This document shows, one piece after another, positions 8,229-17,563 of a stretch of DNA of 64,000 nt; the first letter of the stretch is position 1; every line of letters starts with the position of its first letter. Below the pieces are notes generated by a model. That model was given only the letters and a program-made list of their open reading frames with translations, searched no databases and was not told where the DNA came from. Source of the DNA: Agrobacterium salinitolerans. GTDB taxonomy: Bacteria; Pseudomonadota; Alphaproteobacteria; Rhizobiales; Rhizobiaceae. Position numbers and translations under genes: made by a program. The stretch is taken from the NCBI RefSeq assembly GCF_002008225.1, contig NZ_MRDH01000027.1, positions 124,001 to 188,000 of the forward strand. Direction: 5' to 3'.

Positions 8229-9928
8229 GCTGTTTTCTCCGGGGCAATGTCCCAGGTGCTAAAGAGTTTGTTGAGAAGCAATTGCTGTCTCTCCTCGAGA
8301 ATACTCGGCGTCCATTCAGACTTGTCGAGCACCTGAGTCGTGATCACGAACGGCGACACACCGCCATGTTCCATGAAATAGCGTTGTTTCTTGGTGGCGA
8401 AGTCCCAGTTGCTCGCCTGTGCGTTTTTCCTGATGGTCAAGAGCATCAAGTTCGCAAGGCGGTGCGTCCAGTGTTCTCGGATCGCATCGTCACTAAAGTC
8501 CCAAAACCAATTGCTGCCTGTCTGAGGGTTCTGCGGGAGCACGTGTTCGACCGATACCATGCTGTGATCATAGGTAGCGCCGCCGGACGACAGCTCAGCA
8601 TCCAGCCTCAGCAGCAAGGGCAAGCGAACCCTGGTTGCGAGATAAATCGGGCCATCGAGTTGTCGCCGGAAGAACGCCTTGTCGGTCTCGCTCAAGACGA
8701 TCGACCGATCCCGCCACGCCCCTTCGTGCAGATCCGTCAACACGAGTGCGAAGCGCTTAATGCGTTCGTTGATGTCTGCTCTCGTAACAAAGAGAAAATA
8801 GGCGAGCGTTTCGAGCCGCCGCATGAAGTCGCCTGCGTCCGCAGGGTCCGGTTTGTTATGGGCGAAGAACTTGAGCGCGACCGGCAGCCAGTCATTGTTG
8901 TCTAGCTTTGTCAGATACTTAAGCCGTTTTGTTGCTGGTTCTCCGAACCTCTGAGCGAAAAGGACCGGCGACATCAACAGCGCATAGGTAGAGCCGAACG
9001 GTTGCAGCACGTTTTTCATGAAGTGGCGATAGTCGCCGAAGTCGGTGACAAACCGTTTAAAGCCGACTTCGAGGCGTTCACGCGGTTTGTCGCGCTGGTA
9101 AATCATGCGGATATGTTGGAATAGCTCCGCAAACCGCTCTCTTCCTAACTGCTCTTCAAGCGCTTCCCAGGTATCGGAATAATCTTTTTCCTCAGCTTCT
9201 AGCACGCGATCCAAGAGATCGGCCTTCAAGATATCTGCTGGGGTGAGGTCTAGCCCGCGTGCGTTGAGGACGGTGAAGACCTTATGGGCGACGTCCACGT
9301 TCGATACCGCGATCACGACGAGGTAGCAGCGCTGCAGCAGAAATGCCATCAGGCTGTCACGCTGTTCAGCAGAGAGCGTCTCAAGTCGCCTGCGGAGGTA
9401 GTGTGCGTTCTCAACGATGCGCAGACGGCTATCGGTCAGCCCTTTGGTCTCAGGCAGTTTGTCCGTCTGCCCCCTGACCTGGATGGTTTCCCTGAAGAAC
9501 TCATCGTCGCGCTTGCGGAGTGTAAGGCGGTAACGGCTCTTCGTCCCCTTGTCCGGGTCGCCCTCTTCGCAGATGTAACTATGTCGTTTCATGCTGACGT
9601 CGTGGGATGAGAGGTCGCGCAAGACCGACAGGAGAATGGTCAAAGTCGTTAAGCGCTGCTGGCCATCGACCACCTTCGCTTCCGGCGATCCAGGCTGCTT
9701 GATCAACACTATGCTGCCCAGGAAGTATGTGATCGGCTCCTTGGTATCAATCGCGTCCTGCAGGGCGGACAAGATGTCATCGAGCAGGGCTTGCGTCTGC
9801 TCCTGTTCCCAAGCGTAGGGTCGCTGATAGGTGGGGATAGAGAATGCGAACTCGTCGCTGAAGACGCGGCTCAGTCGCTCCTGGCCAGCCTTGATCGGCT
9901 CCAGTTCCATTGGTTCGAACAACATCAT
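8225..9928 (-). CDS. DUF262/DUF1524 (GmrSD-like) nuclease-family protein
   Basis: 567 residues. The N-terminal DUF262 domain has YQRPYAW at 34-40, YFLGSIVLI near 68-76 and the ParB-like DGQQRLTTL from 88. The C-terminal DUF1524 domain carries an HNH-type signature beginning HVLPQNP at H462, with HRLANLMLL downstream. This is the architecture of GmrSD type IV restriction proteins and BrxU-like enzymes, which use nucleotides and cut modified DNA. It is placed between hsdS and hsdM, overlapping each neighbour by one to four bases, so it is cotranscribed and probably coexpressed with the type I complex. It may be a second restriction activity against phage with modified bases. Modification specificity cannot be read from sequence. 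Confidence 0.9.
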   Translation of the reverse strand: MMLFEPMELEPIKAGQERLSRVFSDEFAFSIPTYQRPYAWEQEQTQALLDDILSALQDAIDTKEPITYFLGSIVLIKQPGSPEAKVVDGQQRLTTLTILLSVLRDLSSHDVSMKRHSYICEEGDPDKGTKSRYRLTLRKRDDEFFRETIQVRGQTDKLPETKGLTDSRLRIVENAHYLRRRLETLSAEQRDSLMAFLLQRCYLVVIAVSNVDVAHKVFTVLNARGLDLTPADILKADLLDRVLEAEEKDYSDTWEALEEQLGRERFAELFQHIRMIYQRDKPRERLEVGFKRFVTDFGDYRHFMKNVLQPFGSTYALLMSPVLFAQRFGEPATKRLKYLTKLDNNDWLPVALKFFAHNKPDPADAGDFMRRLETLAYFLFVTRADINERIKRFALVLTDLHEGAWRDRSIVLSETDKAFFRRQLDGPIYLATRVRLPLLLRLDAELSSGGATYDHSMVSVEHVLPQNPQTGSNWFWDFSDDAIREHWTHRLANLMLLTIRKNAQASNWDFATKKQRYFMEHGGVSPFVITTQVLDKSEWTPSILEERQQLLLNKLFSTWDIAPEKTA

Positions 9929-11460
9929 TATACCTTTTTGCGGCGTTTCGTCTGCTTGAGATTGGCACTCTCTTGCGCTTTGAGGCGGCTCAATAAGCCG
10001 GAGGCCGGCTCGTCTGCCGGGTCTTGCGGCACGAGTTTTCCTTCGAATGCTGCTTTCAGGACGGCTTGGCGGAGCCGGGCGGCGTCGGCTGTCTCAGCTT
10101 CCAGCATCATCAATGTGTCCGAGTATGCGCTCAACAGCCCAGAAGTGCGGCCAAGGATTTCCAGCATTTCAGCAGGGGGCGGTATAGGTATGAGCAACGC
10201 TTCAATCTGATCAAAGCTCAGGTGAGGTCTACCTGCACCATAGATTACCTTTTCCATGTCTCGTCGACCGCCGTCTGGGGCAATTAGATACATCTCAAGG
10301 TATTGTGAGAGCTCCGCCAATGCTGGACGCATCAAGGCCACACTCTGACACACGAAAAAGTCTGTCGCTTCGAAATTGACCCGACAGACATCGCCTGTGT
10401 TGGCACCTACGATCGTGATTAGGAGGTCGTCTCTTTGTATCCTACTTCGCTTAACGTCCTTAAGGTGGTCCGGAGGATCAACGTGCTTCGTATAAGCGTG
10501 GTTAAAACGGCCTGGACGGACATTTTGAGCCATCACGAATACTTTAGAACCTTTGTCATAGTATTCGGCCCAGTCGCGCGAACCGCTAGTCAGATGCGAG
10601 AGCAACTGCCCTAATCTAGCCCACGCCCAGCCCTCCGGTAGTTCCGGCAAGTCCGATGCGTCGAGCGGCGGGCTTGCCGCAGCCTTTTTGCCGCGTCCCG
10701 ACTTCGGGGTCGCGTCACGCTCGGCTTTGATGCGGGCAAGAAGATCGTGACCGGTCTCATTGGGCTGATTGTTCTCCCGCCAGTCGCGGGTAAGCTCTCC
10801 GGTGACGGCGCTTTTCAGCAGGGCTCGACGAAAAGTCTCCAGCCCCTTTCGTGCCTCCTCAAGGGCTGCTTCGCCGTTTTCCACCTCTGCCATCAGGCGA
10901 TCGACTTTGTGACAAATTTGCTGAATATTTTCCGGCGTGCAAAACGGAATAGGCAGCGAAAGCAGATGATCGCGCTTCAGATTGTTGAGGCTGGTTCCCT
11001 TTGCGGCGGTAGATATTTTTTTTCTGTAGTAGGACGTTTGAAGGTAATGATAAATCCAGCGCGCAAATATAATATCTTTTGATCTCAGGCATCCGCAAAA
11101 TGCACCAAATGTAACCTTTTCGGAAGGAGAGGTAAAATAAGCACTTTTCCCAATCAACGAGATGCTCCCACTGGACATGGTTAATATGATGTCAGATTCA
11201 TCTAGTATTTGGGGTGGGGATACGCAGTCTGAATTAACGTATATCAATTCAGTGTTATCGATATAGCCAGATTGAATGTTGTTTCCACGGAGAAGTGGAA
11301 TTTTCTCACGGGTATACTCTGAGGTCGACTGCTCCTTTTTGTAACTAACTCCCCGTATTAGGTTGGCAAGGTCGCCCAAAACGGCCCAACACCACCCCTC
11401 CGGCAGCGTCCAAGGCTGACCCTCCGACCCGCTCGCCTCTGCCGTCACTCTCATATCCAT
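9928..11460 (-). CDS. hsdS: Type I restriction-modification specificity subunit (HsdS)
   Basis: 510 residues. It sets the DNA target of the HsdR/HsdM complex. It has the normal two-repeat organisation: TRD1 begins after LPEGWCWAVLGDL (about 17-30) and is followed by a helical conserved region (CHKVDRLMAEVENGEAALEEA, about 180-215). TRD2 begins with LPEGWAWARLGQL (about 270) and is followed by a second helical region ending in KLVPQDPADEPAS. The first TRD is visibly richer in A+T (about 10990-11340) than the flanking DNA, a common sign of TRD exchange. The start at 11460 overlaps the hsdR stop by one base. The bipartite recognition sequence cannot be predicted. Confidence 0.95.
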   Translation of the reverse strand: MDMRVTAEASGSEGQPWTLPEGWCWAVLGDLANLIRGVSYKKEQSTSEYTREKIPLLRGNNIQSGYIDNTELIYVNSDCVSPPQILDESDIILTMSSGSISLIGKSAYFTSPSEKVTFGAFCGCLRSKDIIFARWIYHYLQTSYYRKKISTAAKGTSLNNLKRDHLLSLPIPFCTPENIQQICHKVDRLMAEVENGEAALEEARKGLETFRRALLKSAVTGELTRDWRENNQPNETGHDLLARIKAERDATPKSGRGKKAAASPPLDASDLPELPEGWAWARLGQLLSHLTSGSRDWAEYYDKGSKVFVMAQNVRPGRFNHAYTKHVDPPDHLKDVKRSRIQRDDLLITIVGANTGDVCRVNFEATDFFVCQSVALMRPALAELSQYLEMYLIAPDGGRRDMEKVIYGAGRPHLSFDQIEALLIPIPPPAEMLEILGRTSGLLSAYSDTLMMLEAETADAARLRQAVLKAAFEGKLVPQDPADEPASGLLSRLKAQESANLKQTKRRKKV

Positions 11461-14198
11461 TACGCCACCAAAACTTCCGTCAATTCATCCAGGAGCGCCG
11501 GCAGCCGTTGTCCGAACAGGCCGCGCGCTTTGATCATGCCCCCGCGGCCAGAAAATTCCGGCGCGTCCATGATGTCTTCCGGGCGAATTTCGATATTGAC
11601 CGCCAAATGATCACGGATCGCCAGAAGCCAGGCGCGTTGCTCGTGGTTATAGGTTCGCCCCGCTTTTTCTTCGCGACCGAGCCAGAGATTGAACCGGCCG
11701 GCGACCAGAGACGACAACGGCTCCAGCGATTCGGTCTCTCCAATAGCATAACGAACCAGCATGACGATATCTGCCAGCGTGCCTGCGGGGTTGCCACGCA
11801 CCTTCTCCGACGCAATCCGCTTGTAGGCGCGCCAGATATCGACTGGCTCCAGCAACCATGGTGGTCGCTTGAGAGCCTCGCGCAACTCATCAACCGCCTC
11901 ATAGGTCAGGCGCTTTTGCGCATAGGGGCGGTGATAAAGGATCTGGAGAGCGACAAGCTCATCCTGCTTTTCCTCGAGGAAAGTTTTGAAGCGGTTGACC
12001 GTGTCGCCCGCCTTGGCCTCATCCCAGCCGGAGGAAACGACGGCGTCGACCGAGATCGTATCAATACGGATATCAGCGGCTGCTTTCACGTCCTTCAACA
12101 GCGTGCGCAGCTTGGGATCGTCAAAGAGCATTGCCGCCTGTTCTTTTACGGCATCTTTGGCGCGCTGCTGTTCCGGCTCCGGTGCCGATTTGGGCACATG
12201 GGCTGCTAGGGCATCCGGGTCTATTGCATCCAGAAGCTGCGAAGCCATCGCCTTGAGGTCCAGCCCACCCGTCGCCTTTGCTACGGCGGCGCGGTCCTTG
12301 TCACTGATGCGGCGGTCGAGCGCTGAGAGGCGTGCAGCCAAGGTTGCGAAAGCATCGTCATCCCTGCGACCAGCGGCGATCTCATCGATCAGCTTGTCGA
12401 AGGAGATGGCGCGATTCCGCTCCAACGGCTGCGAAATGCTCTTGAGGCTTTCGGAAACGCCGACTGCGTCGACCAGGACAAAGCGTGTCTTGGCGTCTGC
12501 GTCTGGCGTCACCTCCCGCAGCTTTTCCGGTGTGATGGTGCGCGCGCCGCGCCCCTTCATCTGTTCGAAATAGAGCTCTGATTTCACGTCGCGCAGGAAT
12601 ATCAGGGCCTCCAGCGGCTTCACGTCAGTGCCCGTCGCAATCATGTCCACGGTGACGGCAATGCGGGGATTGTAGTCGTTGCGGAAGGCGCGAATGAGCT
12701 GTTCCGGATCGGCGCCGTCGACCTTGTAGGTGATCTTCTTGGCGAAGTCGTTGCCCTTGCCGAACACGTCGCGGACGATTGTAACTATCTCCTCTGCGTG
12801 ATGATCATCCTTGGCGAAGATCAAGGTCTTTGGCACTTCAGTCCGGCCCGGAAACAGCTCGGTGAAGAGGGAGTCTCGATAGGTTTCGAGCACCGTGCGA
12901 ATCTGGTTCGGGACGACCACCGTCCGGTCAAGCTGGTCAGCGGTATAGGCAAAGTCCTCGTTGAGTGTCTCATAGCGCTCCGCACGGGTGCGCTTGTCTC
13001 GAACCGGGAGATCATAGCCGGCCCTTACGGTCGATCCGCGTTCGCCGATCTCAGTTCTGATACGGTAGATCTCGAAGCCGACATTGACACCATCGACCAC
13101 TGACCGCTCGTAAGGATATTGCGCGACGAGATTGCGCCCGAAAAAGCCCAGTGTGTGCAGCGAGGGCGTTGCGGTCAGTCCCACGATGAAGGCGTCGAAG
13201 TAGTCTAGGACCTGCCGCCAGGTTCCGTAGATCGATCTATGGCATTCGTCGGTGATGACGAGGTCGAAGCTCTCGATCGGAATAGAGGAATTATAGCTGA
13301 CGAACCGCTCCTGGCCGCCTGCGATGCCCTCGAAGGCCGAGGCCTCTTCGTCGTCTTCCGCCAGCTCCTTGCCGGTGAGCACCGAATAGACGCGCTGGAT
13401 CGTGGACACGACGATCTGAGCATCCTTGTCGATCCCGGCGCTGCCGAGCTTCTGAACGTTGTAAATCTCAGAAAACGAGCGTCCGGTGCCGGGTGGACGA
13501 TAGGCGAGATACTCATCCCGCGTCTGGCGAACGAGGTTTGCCCGATCGGCGAGAAACAGAATGCGCTTGAATCCGGCATGGGCCAGCAGACGATGGCTGA
13601 GTGTGGCTGCCGTAAAGGTCTTGCCGGCACCCGTCGCCATCTGGACCAAGGCACGCGGCCGGTTCTCGGCAAGCGACTGCTCGATATTGGTAACAGCGTC
13701 GACCTGGCAGTCTCGTAATCCATCCTCGATGAGAGGTGGCATGTGGTGCAATCGCGCTCGCAGTGTCTGCGGTTCGCGCAGCCATAGCTCCATGGTCTCG
13801 GGTCGATGAAAGGCAAAGACGCGGCGTGACGTTGGTTGAGGATCCGCATGGTCGCGGAATAGGGTCTCGCTTCCGGAGGCGACATACTCAAAGCGCACTT
13901 GGCCATCTTCTCGAATGAGATGACCCGGCATGTCGTGAATGTAGCGCTCAGCTTGATCCGAGAAGCCTGAAAGGGTTGTGCCCTCTGCTTTCGCTTCGAC
14001 GACACCGCACAACCGACGCCCTACGAAGAGAGCATAGTCAACGGGACCCGAGGCTGTTTGAAACTCGCGGACGGCGACGCCCACGCCGGCGCCCAGATTC
14101 ATGTCCGATCTCGATTGAACGGTCCAGCCACACGCCATCAGTTGCCGGTCAATAAGCGACCGGGCGCGATCCTCAGGATGAAAAGCCGTTTCGTTCAT
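11460..14198 (-). CDS. hsdR: Type I restriction endonuclease motor subunit (HsdR)
   Basis: 912 residues from ATG 14198. It translocates and cleaves unmethylated DNA. The N-terminal PD-(D/E)XK nuclease is seen as D54 and VVEAKAEG with E68/K70. The SF2 helicase core follows, with Walker A MATGAGKT at 187-194, DECH at 317-320, and a later MKGRGART motif VI. The C-terminal part matches the EcoEI-type HsdR C-terminal domain. A GTG at 14246 would add 16 residues but has no good ribosome-binding site; ATG 14198 starts at a typical family N-terminus. It is the first gene of the restriction operon and divergent from the GIY-YIG gene, with 142 bases between for both promoters. Confidence 0.95.
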   Translation of the reverse strand: MNETAFHPEDRARSLIDRQLMACGWTVQSRSDMNLGAGVGVAVREFQTASGPVDYALFVGRRLCGVVEAKAEGTTLSGFSDQAERYIHDMPGHLIREDGQVRFEYVASGSETLFRDHADPQPTSRRVFAFHRPETMELWLREPQTLRARLHHMPPLIEDGLRDCQVDAVTNIEQSLAENRPRALVQMATGAGKTFTAATLSHRLLAHAGFKRILFLADRANLVRQTRDEYLAYRPPGTGRSFSEIYNVQKLGSAGIDKDAQIVVSTIQRVYSVLTGKELAEDDEEASAFEGIAGGQERFVSYNSSIPIESFDLVITDECHRSIYGTWRQVLDYFDAFIVGLTATPSLHTLGFFGRNLVAQYPYERSVVDGVNVGFEIYRIRTEIGERGSTVRAGYDLPVRDKRTRAERYETLNEDFAYTADQLDRTVVVPNQIRTVLETYRDSLFTELFPGRTEVPKTLIFAKDDHHAEEIVTIVRDVFGKGNDFAKKITYKVDGADPEQLIRAFRNDYNPRIAVTVDMIATGTDVKPLEALIFLRDVKSELYFEQMKGRGARTITPEKLREVTPDADAKTRFVLVDAVGVSESLKSISQPLERNRAISFDKLIDEIAAGRRDDDAFATLAARLSALDRRISDKDRAAVAKATGGLDLKAMASQLLDAIDPDALAAHVPKSAPEPEQQRAKDAVKEQAAMLFDDPKLRTLLKDVKAAADIRIDTISVDAVVSSGWDEAKAGDTVNRFKTFLEEKQDELVALQILYHRPYAQKRLTYEAVDELREALKRPPWLLEPVDIWRAYKRIASEKVRGNPAGTLADIVMLVRYAIGETESLEPLSSLVAGRFNLWLGREEKAGRTYNHEQRAWLLAIRDHLAVNIEIRPEDIMDAPEFSGRGGMIKARGLFGQRLPALLDELTEVLVA

Positions 14199-14340
14199 GC
14201 TCGTGATATTATGAACAGCGAATGGAATAGGGAAGTCGAATTGCACGCCCAGGAGGAGAAGTTTCAGGCTGGGCTTTGACTTTTGGTCGATATTTCATGT
14301 TACTAGGATTCAATCATAGGTAAAGGGAGCGCCGCAGTTC

Positions 14341-15285
14341 ATGAGCTACCGGGAAACCGTCGGTCGGGTAGTAAAGATCTTTATTACGGGGCAGGATCCT
14401 CGCAGCCTTCGGACCGTTGAGCTCGACAACTGGACTGGTGTTGCGATCACCGGGCAGCCGGAGTTCTTCAAGAAGGCGCTTGAAGCGGAAGTTTTGGCAC
14501 GATCGTGCGTCTACCTTTTGATCAAGAGTGGTGCGGACGATGACCTTCCCGAGATCTATGTCGGCGAAAGCGACGATTTCTCGCAGCGCTACACGACCGG
14601 CAAATTCCCCATCGAATTCGACACATTTCTGATCTTCACGAGCAAGGACGACAACCTGACGCGGGCACACGTCAAATGGCTTGAGGAGAAACTGTGGTCC
14701 ATTCTTAGGGGTAACAGCGGAAAAGTGCTGGTCGCCAACGTAAACAAACCCACAAGCTCGAATCTGCCTCGCGCTGATATCGCGACAATGCAGACCTATC
14801 TAGGCAATATGATCTACGTGTTGGAAGCGCTGGGTTATGATCTTTTCTCTGTGCAGGAGCGAACTTCGGTTTCTCCAGCGCCACAAACCGATCCGGCAGT
14901 GCCAGAGCCGCTCACGCTGTCACTGGACCTCTACACAACGTTGTCTAAGCGTCCGGGCGATCTCGCTCGTCTCAAGTATTCTAACGGGGCCTATATCCTC
15001 CTCGCCGGTTCCAAGATCAGCGAGAAGGCTACCGACAGTCTACCGGCCAATGTGCGAAAGCTCCGAGAGGACATGATCAAAGAGGGAAGCCTGATCTCGC
15101 GAGGCGATTACCTTGAGCTTATGAAAGACATCAATTTCTCGAAGCCGTCGCCAGCTTCTGCGCTTGTCAAAGGCCGGAGTTCCACTGGCTACAATGACTG
15201 GCTAAGGGAAGGCGATGACATGACCCTCGGTGCGGTCCTTGGGGTTGATAGAAGCGGCGGCGGAGGTAGTGAGGCTGAATCGTGA
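14341..15285 (+). CDS. GIY-YIG nuclease with C-terminal DUF4357
   Basis: 314 residues. A GIY-YIG-type fold covers about 50-130: VYLL at 57-60, YVGES at 73-77, R83 in SQRY and a glutamate-rich helix KWLEEKLW near 115 that would hold the metal-binding Glu. Residues about 205-297 resemble DUF4357, ending GYNDWLRE. Proteins of this build are commonly found next to type I restriction systems and may cut or process DNA, but the exact role is unknown. The gene is divergent from hsdR, and its stop overlaps the next gene's GTG start by four bases. A GGGAG lies upstream of the ATG. Confidence 0.8.
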   Translation: MSYRETVGRVVKIFITGQDPRSLRTVELDNWTGVAITGQPEFFKKALEAEVLARSCVYLLIKSGADDDLPEIYVGESDDFSQRYTTGKFPIEFDTFLIFTSKDDNLTRAHVKWLEEKLWSILRGNSGKVLVANVNKPTSSNLPRADIATMQTYLGNMIYVLEALGYDLFSVQERTSVSPAPQTDPAVPEPLTLSLDLYTTLSKRPGDLARLKYSNGAYILLAGSKISEKATDSLPANVRKLREDMIKEGSLISRGDYLELMKDINFSKPSPASALVKGRSSTGYNDWLREGDDMTLGAVLGVDRSGGGGSEAES

Positions 15286-16124
15286 CTAACCCGTGGGATA
15301 TTCCGGAGTGGCATTTTGTTAGGCAAGAAGCCCAGTTGGTTCGCCATTTGTTGGGATCTGGTGCGACCTCGCTTGGCCGAGCAAATTATGCTGACAAGAA
15401 GGGAGAGTATTACACGGCATTCTTTGCCCTGTCGGTCGGTCTTGAACGGCTGTGCAAGCTCACACTGGTGGTCGATCACGCAATACAAAATGGTGGCCAG
15501 ATGCCGCCACAAAGCGTTGTTCGACAATACGGACATCAGTTGGAGCAACTGATCAACAAGGTAAATTCTGTAGCTGCAGGCCAATCGCTTAGCCCCGCTC
15601 ACCGCCGTCCCAGCAGCGCGACTGTATCGGCGATTGTTTCCAATCTTGATGCATTTGCTGATGCCCGAAGGGGGAGATATGCAAATTTTGAGGCTCTGGG
15701 CGACCCCAATCTGACGTCTCACGAGCCGATTAGCAAGTGGTGGACAGAGGTCGCGGAGCCGATACTTGACCAGCATTACCGGGGAACGAAAGCCCAAGCT
15801 CGTGTGGAATCAAATGCTCGGTTGATTGATCAGCTAATCGGCGACGTCACGTTAGTGCATCATACGAGTGAGACACGAGAGTTGATGACGGACGTGGAAA
15901 CAGCATCACGCAGGACGGGACAAACAGCAATCGTTCAGAAATGGGCGCGCTACTACACTCTGACACTCATCCGCTGGCTCTCGGCTATTTACAAAGAGGT
16001 GGCCTATAAAGCGGTCTACAAAGAGGGGCACGATGCGTTTTTCGGGACCTGGGAATTTTTCTATACCTTTCTCGTAGACGACAGCTTTCTTCGGACCCGG
16101 AAGAGTTGGCCCCTGGGCGGCTAG
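15282..16124 (+). CDS. Hypothetical protein, possible HEPN-like domain
   Basis: 280 residues, starting with GTG inside the 3' end of the nuclease gene, so translational coupling is likely. The helix EYYTAFFALSVGLERLCKLT recalls HEPN-type helical proteins found in toxin-antitoxin and phage-defence loci, but the canonical R-x4-6-H RNase motif is not clearly present. It is predicted mainly helical and soluble, without signal peptide or membrane segment. The function is not established. Tight coupling to the GIY-YIG/DUF4357 gene and position beside the restriction operon suggest a two-gene defence module or an accessory of the restriction system. Confidence 0.6.
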   Translation: MTNPWDIPEWHFVRQEAQLVRHLLGSGATSLGRANYADKKGEYYTAFFALSVGLERLCKLTLVVDHAIQNGGQMPPQSVVRQYGHQLEQLINKVNSVAAGQSLSPAHRRPSSATVSAIVSNLDAFADARRGRYANFEALGDPNLTSHEPISKWWTEVAEPILDQHYRGTKAQARVESNARLIDQLIGDVTLVHHTSETRELMTDVETASRRTGQTAIVQKWARYYTLTLIRWLSAIYKEVAYKAVYKEGHDAFFGTWEFFYTFLVDDSFLRTRKSWPLGG

Positions 16125-16256
16125 AATCATGGTGCGCGTTGGAGGCGATGTGGCGGCACATTGCGGCCACTCCCTCTCCGGCGGCGTAACAACTCCGCAG
16201 CCCCTGCGTTCATCGCTACGAGACAGCCCGCGTCAACTCACAGAGCTTGCGCATGC

Positions 16257-16345
16257 GGAGAGGTGGCGAGTGGTCGAATGCACCGCACTCGAAATGCGGC
16301 ATACCTGCAAGGGTATCGTGGGTTCGAATCCCACCCTCTCCGCCA
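16257..16345 (+). tRNA. tRNA-Ser(CGA)
   Basis: 89-base serine tRNA including the encoded CCA. Acceptor arms GGAGAGG (16257-16263) and CCTCTCC pair, with discriminator G at 16342. The anticodon loop reads CTCGAAA with anticodon CGA, a long variable arm (CATACCTGCAAGGGTATC) follows, and the T-loop is GGGTTCGAATCCC. Serine tRNA 3' ends are common integration targets, and an integrase remnant follows 82 bases downstream. Confidence 0.96.
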
Positions 16346-16366
16346 AGTTGTAATCACTCTCCGCCA
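16336..16366 (+). repeat. Duplicated tRNA 3' end (CTCTCCGCCA), possible att remnant
   Basis: CTCTCCGCCA, the last bases of tRNA-Ser, is repeated at 16357-16366 with 11 bases between. A further CCCTCTCCG lies upstream at 16172-16180. Short copies of a tRNA 3' end beside an integrase remnant suggest old attachment-site material. The repeats are too short to prove it. Confidence 0.35.
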
Positions 16367-16426
16367 GTTACCTGCAAATCCTTGGATTTCCTCGTAAAAC
16401 CTCTGCTCGCCAGCGGCTCTTGAGGA

Positions 16427-17340
16427 GTGAAAATCATGCAGGTATCGCGCCCGGTACACCTTCCGGTACACGTCGGGGTATCGCCCGAAGCGTCGAATCA
16501 GACGCCGTCTGCAAAGCCCAAAGGCAGGGGACCCGGTCCCTATCTTGCCAAATCAGGCTCCGTCTACATCTTCCAGATCAAGCTGCCAAAGACGAGCGGC
16601 GGCACATGTGCTATTCCTCCGTTGCGGCTCAGCCTCGGTGCCTGCTCCCACAGGCGCGCCAGGCTGTTAGCCGACCTTCTGGCGGCGAAGGCCAGGTTGA
16701 TGTTCGATGAGATGAGGCACGGCAAAGGCATGCAAGATGACGACGACGGCGAGATGCGGGCTCTTGAAGCCGTCATCGAGATGAAAGGCGCGCTGAAGGC
16801 CTATCTCCGGATGATCGACCGCTCGGACGCGCCGATCCCTATTGGCGAACTGCAGGCGTCCGCGACCTCGTCAGCCTCAATAGGGGACTGGAGTAGCAGG
16901 CCCGCGGCGAGCCGTTCAACGAACTTGTTGTCGGCCATTCAGAGATTCTGAAGCAGTCCGCCCTCGCAAAACTCTCGGCGTCGTCCGCGGTCTCGGACGC
17001 TGTGTCGAAACAGGTCCCGACCATTCCCCCGTCTACGGCATCGTCGTTGCCGCAACGGGAGACGGATAAAGGACACGCACCTCCTCAGCCCCTGCCGGAT
17101 GACGACGGCACCCGTCGCGATGCTCATGGGAGGCTCATTCCGGCCTTCGAGCTGGATCGACGAACGGTTAAGCGTCCGAAGTCGCCTCAGCCGACACTGA
17201 CCGATGTGATCCCGACATATATAGCCGCGCGACGCCTCGGAGGCGGAGCTAACATTGAACGCGATCTTTCGACAGCACAGAGTCGCCTCGCGCTGTTCAT
17301 CGAACTGATTGGCGACCACCCAGTTGACACGTACCGGGAC
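16427..17340 (+). pseudogene. Truncated, frameshifted tyrosine integrase (tRNA-Ser side)
   Basis: The first segment (to about 16900) encodes YLAKSGSVYIFQIKLPK and RARLLADLLAAKARLMFDEM, typical of the N-terminal arm-binding region of integrases that use serine tRNAs. Reading then passes to another frame (GEPFNELVVGHSEILKQ, RRTVKRPKSPQPTLTDVIPTY, RDLSTAQSRLALFIELIGDHP), the core-binding region. It ends near 17337, with no catalytic R-H-R-Y domain. It runs away from the tRNA-Ser 3' end, the standard layout of a tRNA-targeted island. It is dead: at least one frameshift and loss of the catalytic half. Confidence 0.7.
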
Positions 17341-17431
17341 CGCCGTTGATGAGGGCGGCCGGGACGCGTGGCCGCCAATAGAAGATGTTTCCGCGGCGGA
17401 TCAGATTCTCGACTTCGTGGCGCACGGCCAT
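17340..17431 (-). pseudogene. Integrase N-terminal remnant (tRNA-Gln side)
   Basis: A minus-strand segment starting at ATG 17431 encodes MAVRHEVENLIRRGNIFYWR followed by PRVPAAL. This is the characteristic N-terminus (RGxxYYWRxRVP type) of a different tyrosine integrase family. It breaks off at about 17340, where the oppositely oriented remnant ends. It lies downstream of the tRNA-Gln 3' end, as expected for an element that used that tRNA. Only about 30 residues survive. Confidence 0.55.
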
Positions 17432-17563
17432 GACGAATGCCCTGCTTTGTCCCTCGCGCTTGAACGGCGTGGGCATCACCTTTGGGCATCAGGTCGCCAA
17501 TGATGCCAAAACACTATCCGGCACGACTGGAAAATCAAGGAATTTAGGGCTTTTAGGGAGAAT

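Noticed and set aside
16172..16180. CCCTCTCCG upstream of tRNA-Ser matching its 3' end
   Set aside because: Nine bases is too short to call an attachment site without an empty-site comparison.
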